This document shows, one piece after another, positions 1 to 6,927 of a DNA stretch of 9,599 nt; the first letter of the stretch is position 1; each line of letters begins with the position of its first letter. This stretch comes from CAZTLE01 sp964614415 (GTDB taxonomy: Bacteria; Bacteroidota; Bacteroidia; Flavobacteriales; Flavobacteriaceae), in assembly GCA_964614415.1 (NCBI GenBank), contig CAZTLE010000158.1, positions 1-9,599 of the forward strand. The letters are read 5' to 3'. The notes beneath the pieces are model-generated. The model worked only from the letters and a program-made list of their open reading frames with translations. It did not search any database and was not told the origin of the DNA. Position numbers and translations under genes: made by a program.

Positions 1-738
1 TGGAGGCTCATTCATCTGTCCGAAAACGAAAGTCGCTTTGGACTCTTTCATGGCTTTCTTGTCAACCTTGGTCAGATCCCATCCTCCTTCTTCCATGGAG
101 TGCAGGAAGTCATCACCGTACTTGATAATTCCGGATTCCAACATTTCACGAAGCAAGTCGTTTCCTTCACGAGTACGCTCTCCTACTCCGGCAAACACAG
201 AAAGACCTCCGTGTCCTTTAGCAATGTTATTAATAAGTTCCTGGATAAGTACTGTCTTTCCTACCCCGGCTCCACCGAACAATCCAATCTTACCACCTTT
301 TGCATAAGGCTCGATAAGGTCGATTACTTTAATTCCGGTGAAAAGCACTTCGGTAGAAGTAGAAAGGTCTTCAAATTTTGGCGCCTCACGGTGAATTGGA
401 AGTCCGTTATCTCCTTCTTTGGGAAGGTTCCCGATTCCGTCGATAGCATCTCCAATTACGTTAAAAAGACGTCCGTATACGTCCTCACCAATTGGCATCT
501 GAATAGGAGCACCGGTAACTACAGCATCCACACCACGGCTTAATCCGTCGGTAGAATCCATAGAAATGGTTCGTACCGTATTTTCACCAATGTGCGACTG
601 TACTTCAAGTACCAGCGTGTTTCCGTTGTTATCCACTTCCAATGAATCATAGATCTTGGGAAGTTCAACACCACTGGCAAACTCTACGTCTACCACCGGA
701 CCAATAATTTGAGCAACTTTTCCTGAAACGTTTGACAT
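1..738 (-). CDS. atpD: ATP synthase F1 subunit beta (3' part missing, cut by window edge)
   Basis: This is the catalytic beta subunit of the F1 sector of the membrane ATP synthase, which makes ATP from ADP and phosphate using the proton or sodium gradient. The 246 visible codons run from the start MSNVSGKVAQIIGPVVDVEF to GQMNEPP at the window edge, about half of the usual ~500 residues. The N-terminal beta-barrel domain is followed by the Walker A loop GGAGVGKT at residues 155-162. The GERTREG segment supplies the catalytic glutamate (E187) and its neighbouring arginine (R188). The Walker B strand lies beyond the edge. The start at 738 gives the usual family N-terminus and is preceded by an A-rich leader without a Shine-Dalgarno. 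A 121-base gap and its own promoter separate it from the pyrophosphatase gene upstream. None of the other ATP synthase genes lies on the visible side, which fits my understanding that atpD-atpC is often detached from the main atp cluster in this group. The family call is certain. Confidence 0.98.
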   Translation of the reverse strand, partial: MSNVSGKVAQIIGPVVDVEFASGVELPKIYDSLEVDNNGNTLVLEVQSHIGENTVRTISMDSTDGLSRGVDAVVTGAPIQMPIGEDVYGRLFNVIGDAIDGIGNLPKEGDNGLPIHREAPKFEDLSTSTEVLFTGIKVIDLIEPYAKGGKIGLFGGAGVGKTVLIQELINNIAKGHGGLSVFAGVGERTREGNDLLREMLESGIIKYGDDFLHSMEEGGWDLTKVDKKAMKESKATFVFGQMNEPP

Positions 739-799
739 TATTAACTGTTTATTTTTTAGTACTGTTAGGAGATTAAAATGCCCCTTGTTTTTAACGGTG

Positions 800-831
800 C
801 AAAGATAGCTTTTTAAATTCTAAAATCGCAA
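800..831 (-). promoter_or_regulatory. Probable Bacteroidota-type promoter of atpD
   Basis: On the minus strand a perfect TATCTTTG (matching the -7 consensus TAnnTTTG) occupies 800-807. A TTG at 829-831 sits 21 bases upstream, within the usual -33 to -7 spacing. Transcription would start a few bases below 800 and leave a leader of about 55-60 bases before the atpD start at 738. The element lies in the only gap between the pyrophosphatase and atpD, which suggests that atpD is transcribed independently of the glmS operon. The assignment rests on motif match and position only. Confidence 0.7.
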
Positions 832-859
832 TGGGAGGTAGTAAAATTTTAGTGTGGTT

Positions 860-1492
860 TTAGGGGTAAGCTCTTGTACCCACAGACGGAGACATTTTCA
901 TTCGAATCTCCTCCTTAGCAGCTTCTTCGTCACCCCATCCTTCGACCGCAGAGGGATCCGAATCGTAATTCAAGAACCAGCCTTCAATCATGTCGGTTAG
1001 CGTTGGATATTTTTGTAATAATTCTTCAAATGAACCGGCAGAAACAGTTTGAAATTTAGGGTCGGAAGGAATAGCAATGATTTTGAAGTCCGATTCGCCA
1101 TCATCGACAAGCTTCAACATTCCCATAGGGATGACCTCGATGACAGTTCCCGTAGGAAGACTTTCGCATATCACAAGAATGTCCAGGGCATCACCATCAC
1201 CCCCCTTTTCGGGGTCGGAATAGGTAGAGGGTATAAAGCCGTAATTACCGGGATACGGCAAGTAGTTTATGATACGGTCTTGTCCATCACGCTGATCAAC
1301 CTCAAACTTTCTTGTCGACTTGTTATACTCAATCTTTTTATTGGTACCAGCCGGAATTTCGATAATACAGTACACCTTGCCTTCCAATGTCATTGCAGGC
1401 AGGGTACTTATATCTGCTGGTTTACACGCCACAAGTGAGATCGCCAGAATAACTGTCGCAAGAAACTGTTTGCGTAGGGCCGCAAATGCCAT
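860..1492 (-). CDS. ppa: Family I inorganic pyrophosphatase, lipoprotein-anchored form
   Basis: Family I pyrophosphatases hydrolyse PPi to two phosphates with Mg2+. This 210-residue protein begins with a basic, hydrophobic signal segment ending in the lipobox LVAC (acylated Cys23), so it should be exported and membrane-anchored rather than cytosolic like ordinary Ppa. By eye against E. coli Ppa, E45 (E20), K53 (K29), E55 (E31), the metal-binding GDGDALD with D99, D101 and D104 (D65, D67, D70), D130, D135 and K137 (D97, D102, K104) are conserved. The loop before YPGNYG is longer than in E. coli, and DDGESDFKIIAI resembles the eukaryotic branch. The Tyr-Lys pair that binds phosphate (Y141-K142) reads Y176-D177, so the lysine is missing. 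It follows glmS by 15 bases and is probably the last gene of that operon. The fold is sure; substrate and activity are less so, since an envelope enzyme may see other phosphoanhydrides. Confidence 0.9.
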   Translation of the reverse strand: MAFAALRKQFLATVILAISLVACKPADISTLPAMTLEGKVYCIIEIPAGTNKKIEYNKSTRKFEVDQRDGQDRIINYLPYPGNYGFIPSTYSDPEKGGDGDALDILVICESLPTGTVIEVIPMGMLKLVDDGESDFKIIAIPSDPKFQTVSAGSFEELLQKYPTLTDMIEGWFLNYDSDPSAVEGWGDEEAAKEEIRMKMSPSVGTRAYP

Positions 1493-1507
1493 AGGGTTTT
1501 TTCTGAA

Positions 1508-3355
1508 TTATTCTACTGTTACCGACTTCGCCAGGTTTCTAGGCTGATCTACATTTCTGCCGAGCATTACGGCAATGTAGTAGGATAACAATTGAAGGGG
1601 TATAGTAGTAACTAAAGGTGTTAGCGTTTCAGGAGTTTTTGGCACTTCCATCACGTAATCCGCCAGGTCGCGAACGGTAGTGTCTCCTTCGGTCACAACG
1701 GCAATGATCTTTCCATGACGGGATTTGATCTCCTGAATATTGCTCACCACCTTCTCGTAGTGGTTAGAGTTCACCGCAATAACGACCACAGGCATCTGCT
1801 CATCGATAAGCGCGATGGGGCCGTGTTTCATTTCTGCCGCAGGATATCCCTCGGCATGGATATAGGAGATCTCTTTGAGTTTAAGGGCTCCTTCCAGGGC
1901 AACCGGGAAGTTATAACCCCTTCCGAGGTATAAGAAATTAGCAGCCTCCATGAAGATCGCCGCAATCTCACGAATCTCATCGGCACTTTCCAGGGCCTCT
2001 TGCACTTTGGCAGGAATCATTTCCAACTCATGCAGATGAAGCATATAGTCACTATGCGAAATAGTTCCCTTGATCTTGGCCAGTTTTAACGCAATCATCG
2101 TAAGTACTGTGATCTGCGTTGTAAAGGCCTTGGTAGAGGCAACTCCGATCTCCGGACCGGCATGCGTATAGGTACCACTATGTGTTTCACGGGAGATCGT
2201 AGATCCCACTACATTGCATATTCCGTAGACAAATGCACCTTTCTCCTTTGCAAGTTTGATGGCCGCCAGTGTATCGGCTGTTTCACCACTTTGAGAGATC
2301 GCAATGACGACATCTTTTTCGGTGATGATCGGGTTTCTGTATCTGAATTCAGAGGCATACTCCACCTCCACCGGAATACGGGCCAGATCTTCAAAAATAT
2401 ACTCGGCTACCAGTCCTGCGTGCCAGCTTGTTCCACAGGCTACGATAATGATCCGGTCGGCATTGGTAAACTTCTGGATATGGTCCTCAAGACCACCCAA
2501 CTTCACAATCCCTTCATTGGCCAGTAATCTTCCTCTATAAGTATCTTTAATTACGGTGGGCTGCTCGTAGATCTCTTTCAGCATGAAGTGGTCAAAACCA
2601 CCCTTTTCGATCTGCTCCAGATTCATTTGAAGCTCGTGAATATAAGGGGCTACGAGGCTGTCATCTTTGATTTTACGGATCTTTACATCACGTCCTTTAC
2701 GGATGATGGCCATTTCTTCGTCCTTCAGGTAAATAGCGTTGTTCGTAAACTCAATAAAAGGAGTAGCGTCACTGGCAACAAAGAACTCGTCCTCTCCAAT
2801 TCCAATAGCTAACGGACTTCCCAGGCGCGCCACCACGATCTCATCCGGTTTACGCTTATCAAAAAGTGCAATTGCATATGCACCAACCACCTGGTTAAGT
2901 GCAATTTGAACAGCCTTTCCAAGCTTTACCTCTTCGTTCTTCATTACGTCCTCAATGAGGTTGACCAACACTTCAGTATCGGTATCGGAAGTAAAAGAGT
3001 ACCCTCTTTTCTCCAATTCCTGTTTGATGGCCGCATAATTCTCGATAATCCCGTTGTGAATGATCACAAGGTTTCCGCTGTTCGAATAATGTGGGTGCGA
3101 GTTTATATCGTTAGGAACACCGTGGGTGGCCCATCGTGTATGACCTATGCCCAGCTTTCCATTGGTAGCTATGTCTGTTTTAACCCGAAGCTCGAGATCG
3201 GTTACTTTTCCCTTGGTCTTGGCAAGTTGGATATCGGTACCGTCGTACAGTGCCACTCCGGCACTGTCATAGCCACGGTATTCAAGTCGTTTTAATCCGT
3301 TTAAGATAATGGGATAGGCATCCCTGTTTCCGATGTATCCAACAATTCCACACAT
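1508..3355 (-). CDS. glmS: Glutamine--fructose-6-phosphate aminotransferase (isomerizing)
   Basis: GlmS makes glucosamine-6-phosphate from fructose-6-phosphate and glutamine in the cytosol, the first committed step to UDP-GlcNAc for peptidoglycan and lipopolysaccharide. At 615 residues it is full length. The start MCGIVGYIG exposes the nucleophile Cys2 after methionine removal. The glutaminase domain shows GHTRWATHG (71-79), HNG (100-102) and SDTDTE (123-128). The two SIS isomerase domains show CGTS (307-310), SQSGET (354-359), STKA (407-410), E495, H511 and the C-terminal PRNLAKSVTVE with catalytic K610. It lies 12 bases downstream of the DUF4270 gene and 15 bases upstream of the lipoprotein pyrophosphatase, so it is probably co-transcribed with them. 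The 12-base gap leaves no room for a glmS ribozyme. Nothing unusual is seen in the protein. Confidence 0.98.
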   Translation of the reverse strand: MCGIVGYIGNRDAYPIILNGLKRLEYRGYDSAGVALYDGTDIQLAKTKGKVTDLELRVKTDIATNGKLGIGHTRWATHGVPNDINSHPHYSNSGNLVIIHNGIIENYAAIKQELEKRGYSFTSDTDTEVLVNLIEDVMKNEEVKLGKAVQIALNQVVGAYAIALFDKRKPDEIVVARLGSPLAIGIGEDEFFVASDATPFIEFTNNAIYLKDEEMAIIRKGRDVKIRKIKDDSLVAPYIHELQMNLEQIEKGGFDHFMLKEIYEQPTVIKDTYRGRLLANEGIVKLGGLEDHIQKFTNADRIIIVACGTSWHAGLVAEYIFEDLARIPVEVEYASEFRYRNPIITEKDVVIAISQSGETADTLAAIKLAKEKGAFVYGICNVVGSTISRETHSGTYTHAGPEIGVASTKAFTTQITVLTMIALKLAKIKGTISHSDYMLHLHELEMIPAKVQEALESADEIREIAAIFMEAANFLYLGRGYNFPVALEGALKLKEISYIHAEGYPAAEMKHGPIALIDEQMPVVVIAVNSNHYEKVVSNIQEIKSRHGKIIAVVTEGDTTVRDLADYVMEVPKTPETLTPLVTTIPLQLLSYYIAVMLGRNVDQPRNLAKSVTVE

Positions 3356-3367
3356 AGCATTCGAGTT

Positions 3368-4996
3368 TTATTCGGGTTTAGTATAGGAAATCTCAAGGCG
3401 TAGGCGTTTATCAAGCATGGGGGACAAATTTCCGTGTAGTACCGTACCTTGACGGGCAATGATACTACTGGCAGGTATGGTTTCAACTCCCGGGGACTGA
3501 GTACTTTCAAGATCCTGGAAATCAGTAACCAATACGTTCTGAGTTACCAACAATCCCAAAGGTACATTAATAGAATCATTATTAATAATGTTACTTACGT
3601 GCTGGGTAACTCTCATTTTATAAAAAATTCCATTCTCATCACTGCCTCTTTCCAGTGGCCCCAGATGAATGTTCAGTGCATTCACTGCTTCTTCCGTGGC
3701 GGTAATATCAAAGAATCGGTCCTGTTCCAGGAAGCGGCCGTTGTCGGCATCTATTATGAGTACTCTATGAGGCTCTGCGGCACCACCTGTGACTTTCTCC
3801 TGATCCACGTAGAACACCAGATTCGCATCATTCACCAGAATTTCTTCTCTCCTCAGGGAATCCAGTACATCCGGCACTCCGTTCTCGCCTAACTCTCCGT
3901 TGGCGCCTTCTTCGTCCACATCATCAAAAAGTTCTACAATCGTAATAATCCCTTCTCCTCCCTGAATGTACAGGGTCTCTTCGCCCTCCTCAACATCAGG
4001 ATCCATCAAAGCGGCCTCAATAGAGCCGGGACGCTGGTTATCGAAGGTATTGACATTGACGCCCGCGAAATCCAGGATGTAGGTATTATTATTCGTATTT
4101 ACCAGTGTGTCATTGCCGGTGATAGTAGTTGCCTCATTGGTATACCGTAAAGTGACATTGGCAGCAGCGGCATTGAACAAAAACATATTATCTCCGCCAT
4201 CAATTTCTTCCACCTTGAAATACAAACCGCGCAGGTACTCCTTAAAGTTGTTGTTATTGTCCAGTACCTGATCGCCTTCCATATCGATGATCCGCTCATT
4301 GAAGAAGTCCAACGGCAATTCAACGTTCAAGCCAGGCTGCACGAGAATGGTGTCATTAACCATAGTAACCTCGTTGTCGACAGTCTGCTCAAAGGGCACT
4401 ATGAACTCATCTTGCTCGGCCACAGGCACAAAATCTTCAACAACAGTAGTTATATTTCCCTGTACGTCTCCGCTAATCAGGTTGCTCTCAAACATGTTCC
4501 GCTGGTTGGAGTAATACCTTTGCGGTTCTTCAAAACCGGTATCCGGGTCCAGATCCCTCAAAAGGAAATTGGACTCGAAAATGGAAATTCGCAGCGGACT
4601 GTCCCCGTAAACGGAATCCAGCGTAAATGTTGTTCCGTCATCGGTTTGAACCGATTGATTGAAAAAAGGCACGCTTAATATGACGCTGTATAGCTGAGGA
4701 TTCACTCCAAAATCCGGGCTCGCGGCCTGCATGGTCAATTGTCCGAGAAAGTTGGAAGTTACCTTTCCGTACACCGGATCATTATAAACTCCCAAACGGT
4801 ACGAAGGAAGGTTGTTGGTTTGTACCGGTACAAGCTTCCGGCTGTAGGAAACTACGGGGTATGTAGTCGTTGTGATATCAACGTTTTGATCGATAATATT
4901 TGTACCAATGGTATTAAAGTCTTCTTCACAGGAGGCGAAAGCCACGATCAACGACAACACCACCACAAACTTTGGCAATAGATTTTTACTTTTCAT
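3368..4996 (-). CDS. DUF4270 family surface lipoprotein
   Basis: This 542-residue protein belongs to the DUF4270 family, a Bacteroidota-specific group of lipoproteins without an assigned biochemical role. The N-terminus is a type II signal peptide: a basic start, a hydrophobic run, then FASC with acylated Cys23. The residues after the cysteine are EEDF, an acidic stretch like the lipoprotein export signals that send Bacteroidota lipoproteins to the outer face of the outer membrane. Segments typical of the family follow, such as SYRLGVYNDPVYG (65-77) near the N-terminus. A very acidic, glycine-rich low-complexity stretch at about 332-375 probably forms a surface loop or linker. No catalytic motif is visible. 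It lies 18 bases after the GT5-like gene and 12 before glmS, which suggests a role linked to envelope glycans, but that is inference. The family assignment comes from recalled sequence character and gene order. Confidence 0.88.
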   Translation of the reverse strand: MKSKNLLPKFVVVLSLIVAFASCEEDFNTIGTNIIDQNVDITTTTYPVVSYSRKLVPVQTNNLPSYRLGVYNDPVYGKVTSNFLGQLTMQAASPDFGVNPQLYSVILSVPFFNQSVQTDDGTTFTLDSVYGDSPLRISIFESNFLLRDLDPDTGFEEPQRYYSNQRNMFESNLISGDVQGNITTVVEDFVPVAEQDEFIVPFEQTVDNEVTMVNDTILVQPGLNVELPLDFFNERIIDMEGDQVLDNNNNFKEYLRGLYFKVEEIDGGDNMFLFNAAAANVTLRYTNEATTITGNDTLVNTNNNTYILDFAGVNVNTFDNQRPGSIEAALMDPDVEEGEETLYIQGGEGIITIVELFDDVDEEGANGELGENGVPDVLDSLRREEILVNDANLVFYVDQEKVTGGAAEPHRVLIIDADNGRFLEQDRFFDITATEEAVNALNIHLGPLERGSDENGIFYKMRVTQHVSNIINNDSINVPLGLLVTQNVLVTDFQDLESTQSPGVETIPASSIIARQGTVLHGNLSPMLDKRLRLEISYTKPE

Positions 4997-5014
4997 AAGA
5001 CAGAAAACGTGCGG

Positions 5015-5824
5015 TTACACCAATACTTCAGAGCGATAAAAATCCAAATACGCTTCGGAAAACTCCTCCATATTATAATACTTTAACACTGGCTTTTCAG
5101 TTTTTTTAAGATAGTTTTCGAGGTCTTTTGGTATGTCGTGTGAACCGATGACCACAGCATCCGAATTATCGATCGCGACTTTCATAACGCTTACATAATC
5201 GGGTTCTTTCAAATCGGTCACCTTTTCTTCCTCGATTCCGTCAAACTTGATCTTTTCGATCAGTTCCGTATTTAACGTTCCATCGAAGCCATGATTGTAT
5301 ACCGATGTGACAATCTTGCTGTTTTCAAACAACGGTTCGTTGCTGTAGTAGTTTCTTAAGTATAATGGCAGGAAAGATGCTAACCACCCGTGAACATGGA
5401 TAATATCGGGAGACCAGTTCAACTTCTTGACAGTCTCAATAACTCCTTTAGCAAAGAAAATGGCACGCTCGTCATTATCTTCGAAGAAGTTACCATCTTC
5501 ATCACCGTAGGTAGCTTTTCGCTTAAAATAATCCTCGTTATCAATGAAGTACACCTGCATCCGTTCCTTGGGAATGGATGCCACTTTAATGATCAATGGC
5601 ATGTCCAGGTCATTGATGACCAGGTTCATCCCTGAGAGACGGATCACTTCGTGTAGCTGATGCCGTCGCTCGTTGATATTTCCATAACGGGGCATAAAAA
5701 TTCGAATCTGCCCTCCGTTATTGTTTACCATCCTTGGTGCCTCAAACGACATGGAAGAAATCTCGGTCTCCGGAAGATATGGAATTACTTCAGAAGACAC
5801 ATACAAGACTCTTTTATCTTTCAT
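5015..5824 (-). CDS. Glycogen/starch synthase-like protein, GT5 N-terminal domain only
   Basis: The 269-residue protein resembles the N-terminal Rossmann half of GT5 glycogen synthases (GlgA). It starts with RVLYVSSEVIPYLPE, as GlgA proteins do, and has DIIHVHGWLASFLPLYLR (140-157) where GlgA has its acceptor-side HxHDW segment, and YNHGFDGTL (176-184) where GlgA has its HN loop. True GlgA is about 480 residues, and the C-terminal half that binds ADP-glucose is absent. The signature K-x-G-G-L near the N-terminus is also gone, with PETEI at 18-22 in its place. It is therefore unlikely to be an active glycogen synthase by itself. The gene ends cleanly at 5015, 18 bases before the next start, with no sign of a frameshift or of a remaining C-terminal domain downstream, so it looks like a stable short form. 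It heads the DUF4270-glmS operon. A binding, regulatory or partner-dependent role is possible. Databases may label it glgA. Confidence 0.87.
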   Translation of the reverse strand: MKDKRVLYVSSEVIPYLPETEISSMSFEAPRMVNNNGGQIRIFMPRYGNINERRHQLHEVIRLSGMNLVINDLDMPLIIKVASIPKERMQVYFIDNEDYFKRKATYGDEDGNFFEDNDERAIFFAKGVIETVKKLNWSPDIIHVHGWLASFLPLYLRNYYSNEPLFENSKIVTSVYNHGFDGTLNTELIEKIKFDGIEEEKVTDLKEPDYVSVMKVAIDNSDAVVIGSHDIPKDLENYLKKTEKPVLKYYNMEEFSEAYLDFYRSEVLV

Positions 5825-5862
5825 AAAATCGGTACTTTGTTGACGTTGTTATTAAAAACATG

Positions 5863-5870
5863 CAAAATTA
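5863..5870 (-). promoter_or_regulatory. Probable -7 element of the GT5-like/DUF4270/glmS/ppa operon
   Basis: On the minus strand TAATTTTG at 5863-5870 matches TAnnTTTG exactly and lies 38 bases above the GT5-like start at 5824. No clear TTG is present at the expected -33 position around 5890-5894. It is the only consensus match in this gap on this strand and the likely source of the four-gene message. Confidence 0.5.
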
Positions 5871-5877
5871 CGAAAAT

Positions 5878-5909
5878 TTATGAAGAAAGCAGGTAATATG
5901 GTAATTTTG
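5878..5909 (+). promoter_or_regulatory. Probable promoter of panC
   Basis: TAATTTTG at 5902-5909 matches TAnnTTTG, and TTA at 5878-5880 stands 21 bases upstream in place of the preferred TTG. The predicted leader is about 15-18 bases before the panC start at 5930 and has no Shine-Dalgarno sequence. The element overlaps the expected upstream half of the divergent minus-strand promoter. Confidence 0.5.
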
Positions 5910-5929
5910 AACACCGCTAAATATCCTGT

Positions 5930-6778
5930 ATGAACATACTTTCCAGTAAAGCAGCTCTCAATGAAACGCTCCTTCGGGTGTGGGAGTCCAATATATCCAT
6001 AGGGCTTGTGCCCACCATGGGCGCTCTGCATGAAGGGCATTTAGCACTGGTAAAGCGTGCGCTCGCCGAAAATGAGTTGGCGGTAGTTTCGATTTTCGTG
6101 AATCCCACGCAATTTAATAACGCCGGCGATCTTGAAAAATATCCCAGAACACTGGAAACCGATATTGCACTGCTAAAAACCGTTAGTCCCAACATTTTGG
6201 TCTTTAACCCCCCGGCGTCTGATCTTTATGATGGAAATGTCGTCTCGACACCTTATAATTTCGGAGGTCTGGAAAATGAAATGGAAGGAAAGCACCGTAC
6301 CGGGCATTTCGATGGTGTGGGTACCGTCCTCAACCTGTTATTCCGCACCGTAAAGCCCACACGGGCCTATTTCGGAGAAAAGGACTTTCAGCAGTTACAG
6401 ATCGTGCGGAAGCTGGTCGAGATCGAATCCCTTCCCGTTGAAGTTGTTGGTTGCGACATTGTTCGCGAGCCGAACGGAGTGGCCATGAGCTCACGCAACA
6501 AGCGGTTAACGAAGGTACAATTTGAAGCGGCTTCCCTTATTTCCGAAACCCTTTCCGAAGTAAAAGAACACTTCGACAACCTGAGCATTCCCAAGCTTGA
6601 AGCCCTTGCCCATAGTCGATTCGAGGATCACCCCATACTTCGACTCGAATATTTTGAAATTGCGAACACCAGGACACTCAAAACGGCCAAACGAAAACGA
6701 AAGGGAAATACCTACCGTGCCTTTACAGCCGTGTTTGCCGGTGAGGTGAGACTCATTGATAATATGGCGTTGAATTGA
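5930..6778 (+). CDS. panC: Pantoate--beta-alanine ligase (pantothenate synthetase)
   Basis: PanC joins pantoate and beta-alanine with ATP, through a pantoyl-adenylate, to give pantothenate, the precursor of coenzyme A, in the cytosol. The 282 residues match the usual family length. Visible nucleotidyltransferase-type motifs in order are PTMGALHEGH (28-37, containing the HxGH adenylation signature), SIFVNPTQF (54-62), GKHRTGHFDGV (120-130, pantoate site), FGEKDFQQ (148-155) and MSSRN (186-190, the KMSKS-like ATP loop). The start at 5930 gives the correct spacing to the first motif and follows a plausible promoter. Its partner panD, which supplies beta-alanine, lies downstream on the same strand. 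The 149-base gap filled with short tandem repeats, and panD's own promoter element, suggest they are not simply co-transcribed. The stop codon TGA forms the first three bases of the repeat array. Confidence 0.97.
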   Translation: MNILSSKAALNETLLRVWESNISIGLVPTMGALHEGHLALVKRALAENELAVVSIFVNPTQFNNAGDLEKYPRTLETDIALLKTVSPNILVFNPPASDLYDGNVVSTPYNFGGLENEMEGKHRTGHFDGVGTVLNLLFRTVKPTRAYFGEKDFQQLQIVRKLVEIESLPVEVVGCDIVREPNGVAMSSRNKRLTKVQFEAASLISETLSEVKEHFDNLSIPKLEALAHSRFEDHPILRLEYFEIANTRTLKTAKRKRKGNTYRAFTAVFAGEVRLIDNMALN

Positions 6779-6824
6779 GTGGTTAGTATTGAGTAGTGAG
6801 ATGTGAGATGTGAGATGTGAGACT
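6776..6824 (+). repeat. Heptamer tandem array, consensus TGAGATG/TGAGTAG
   Basis: Seven consecutive 7-base units start at 6776: TGAGTGG, TTAGTAT, TGAGTAG, then three perfect TGAGATG (6797-6817), then TGAGACT. The first unit begins with the panC stop codon. The outer units are degenerate and the central ones identical, as in arrays that grow from the middle by slippage. No coding potential is evident. Confidence 0.85.
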
Positions 6825-6836
6825 TCATTAATCAGC

Positions 6837-6892
6837 CTTCGAAATTCGTAATTCAACAATCGTCATTCGAAATTCGTCATTCTACATTCATT
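6837..6892 (+). repeat. Second heptamer tandem array, consensus ATTCGNN (also a 14-base period)
   Basis: Eight 7-base units run from 6837: CTTCGAA, ATTCGTA, ATTCAAC, AATCGTC, ATTCGAA, ATTCGTC, ATTCTAC, ATTCATT. Read at double period, four 14-base units (6838, 6852, 6866, 6880) follow TTCGAAATTCGTCA, and the 17 bases at 6838-6854 and 6866-6882 differ at one position. Fainter copies may continue to 6906. The array lies between panC and the panD promoter and is distinct in sequence from the neighbouring TGAG array. Confidence 0.85.
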
Positions 6893-6915
6893 AGTCTCCA
6901 ATCAAACCCTTTTAG

Positions 6916-6923
6916 TATCTTTG
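6916..6923 (+). promoter_or_regulatory. -7 promoter element of panD, abutting the start codon
   Basis: TATCTTTG matches TAnnTTTG exactly and ends 4 bases before the panD ATG at 6928. A TTA at 6891-6893, 22 bases upstream, is a weak -33 candidate. The same 12 bases TTTAGTATCTTT recur in front of the gene at 8317. Because transcription in this group starts only a few bases after the -7 box, the predicted message begins at or next to the ATG. Confidence 0.65.
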
Positions 6924-6927
6924 CGGC

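Noticed and set aside
100..543. 147-codon plus-strand open frame opposite atpD
   Set aside because: It is antisense to a clearly conserved catalytic subunit, has no recognisable domain and no promoter, and is best explained as a shadow of atpD codon use.
3356..3367. glmS ribozyme or riboswitch upstream of glmS
   Set aside because: Only 12 bases separate glmS from the preceding gene, too little for any known structured leader unless it lies inside the DUF4270 coding sequence, where nothing suggests it.
3449..3892. 147-codon plus-strand open frame opposite the DUF4270 gene
   Set aside because: The opposing frame has a signal peptide, an export signal and family features; this one has none and no upstream signals.
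5015..5824. Reading the short GlgA-like gene as a frameshifted or truncated pseudogene
   Set aside because: The frame is clean, the stop is followed at once by the next operon gene, and no leftover C-terminal GlgA sequence is present downstream, so a stable short protein is the better reading.
6506..6859. 117-codon minus-strand open frame overlapping the panC 3' end and the repeats
   Set aside because: Its N-terminal part is translated heptamer repeat and the rest is antisense to panC, so it is not a credible gene.
6776..6906. CRISPR array between panC and panD
   Set aside because: The units are 7 bases with no unique spacers and no cas genes are nearby, so this is a simple tandem repeat.
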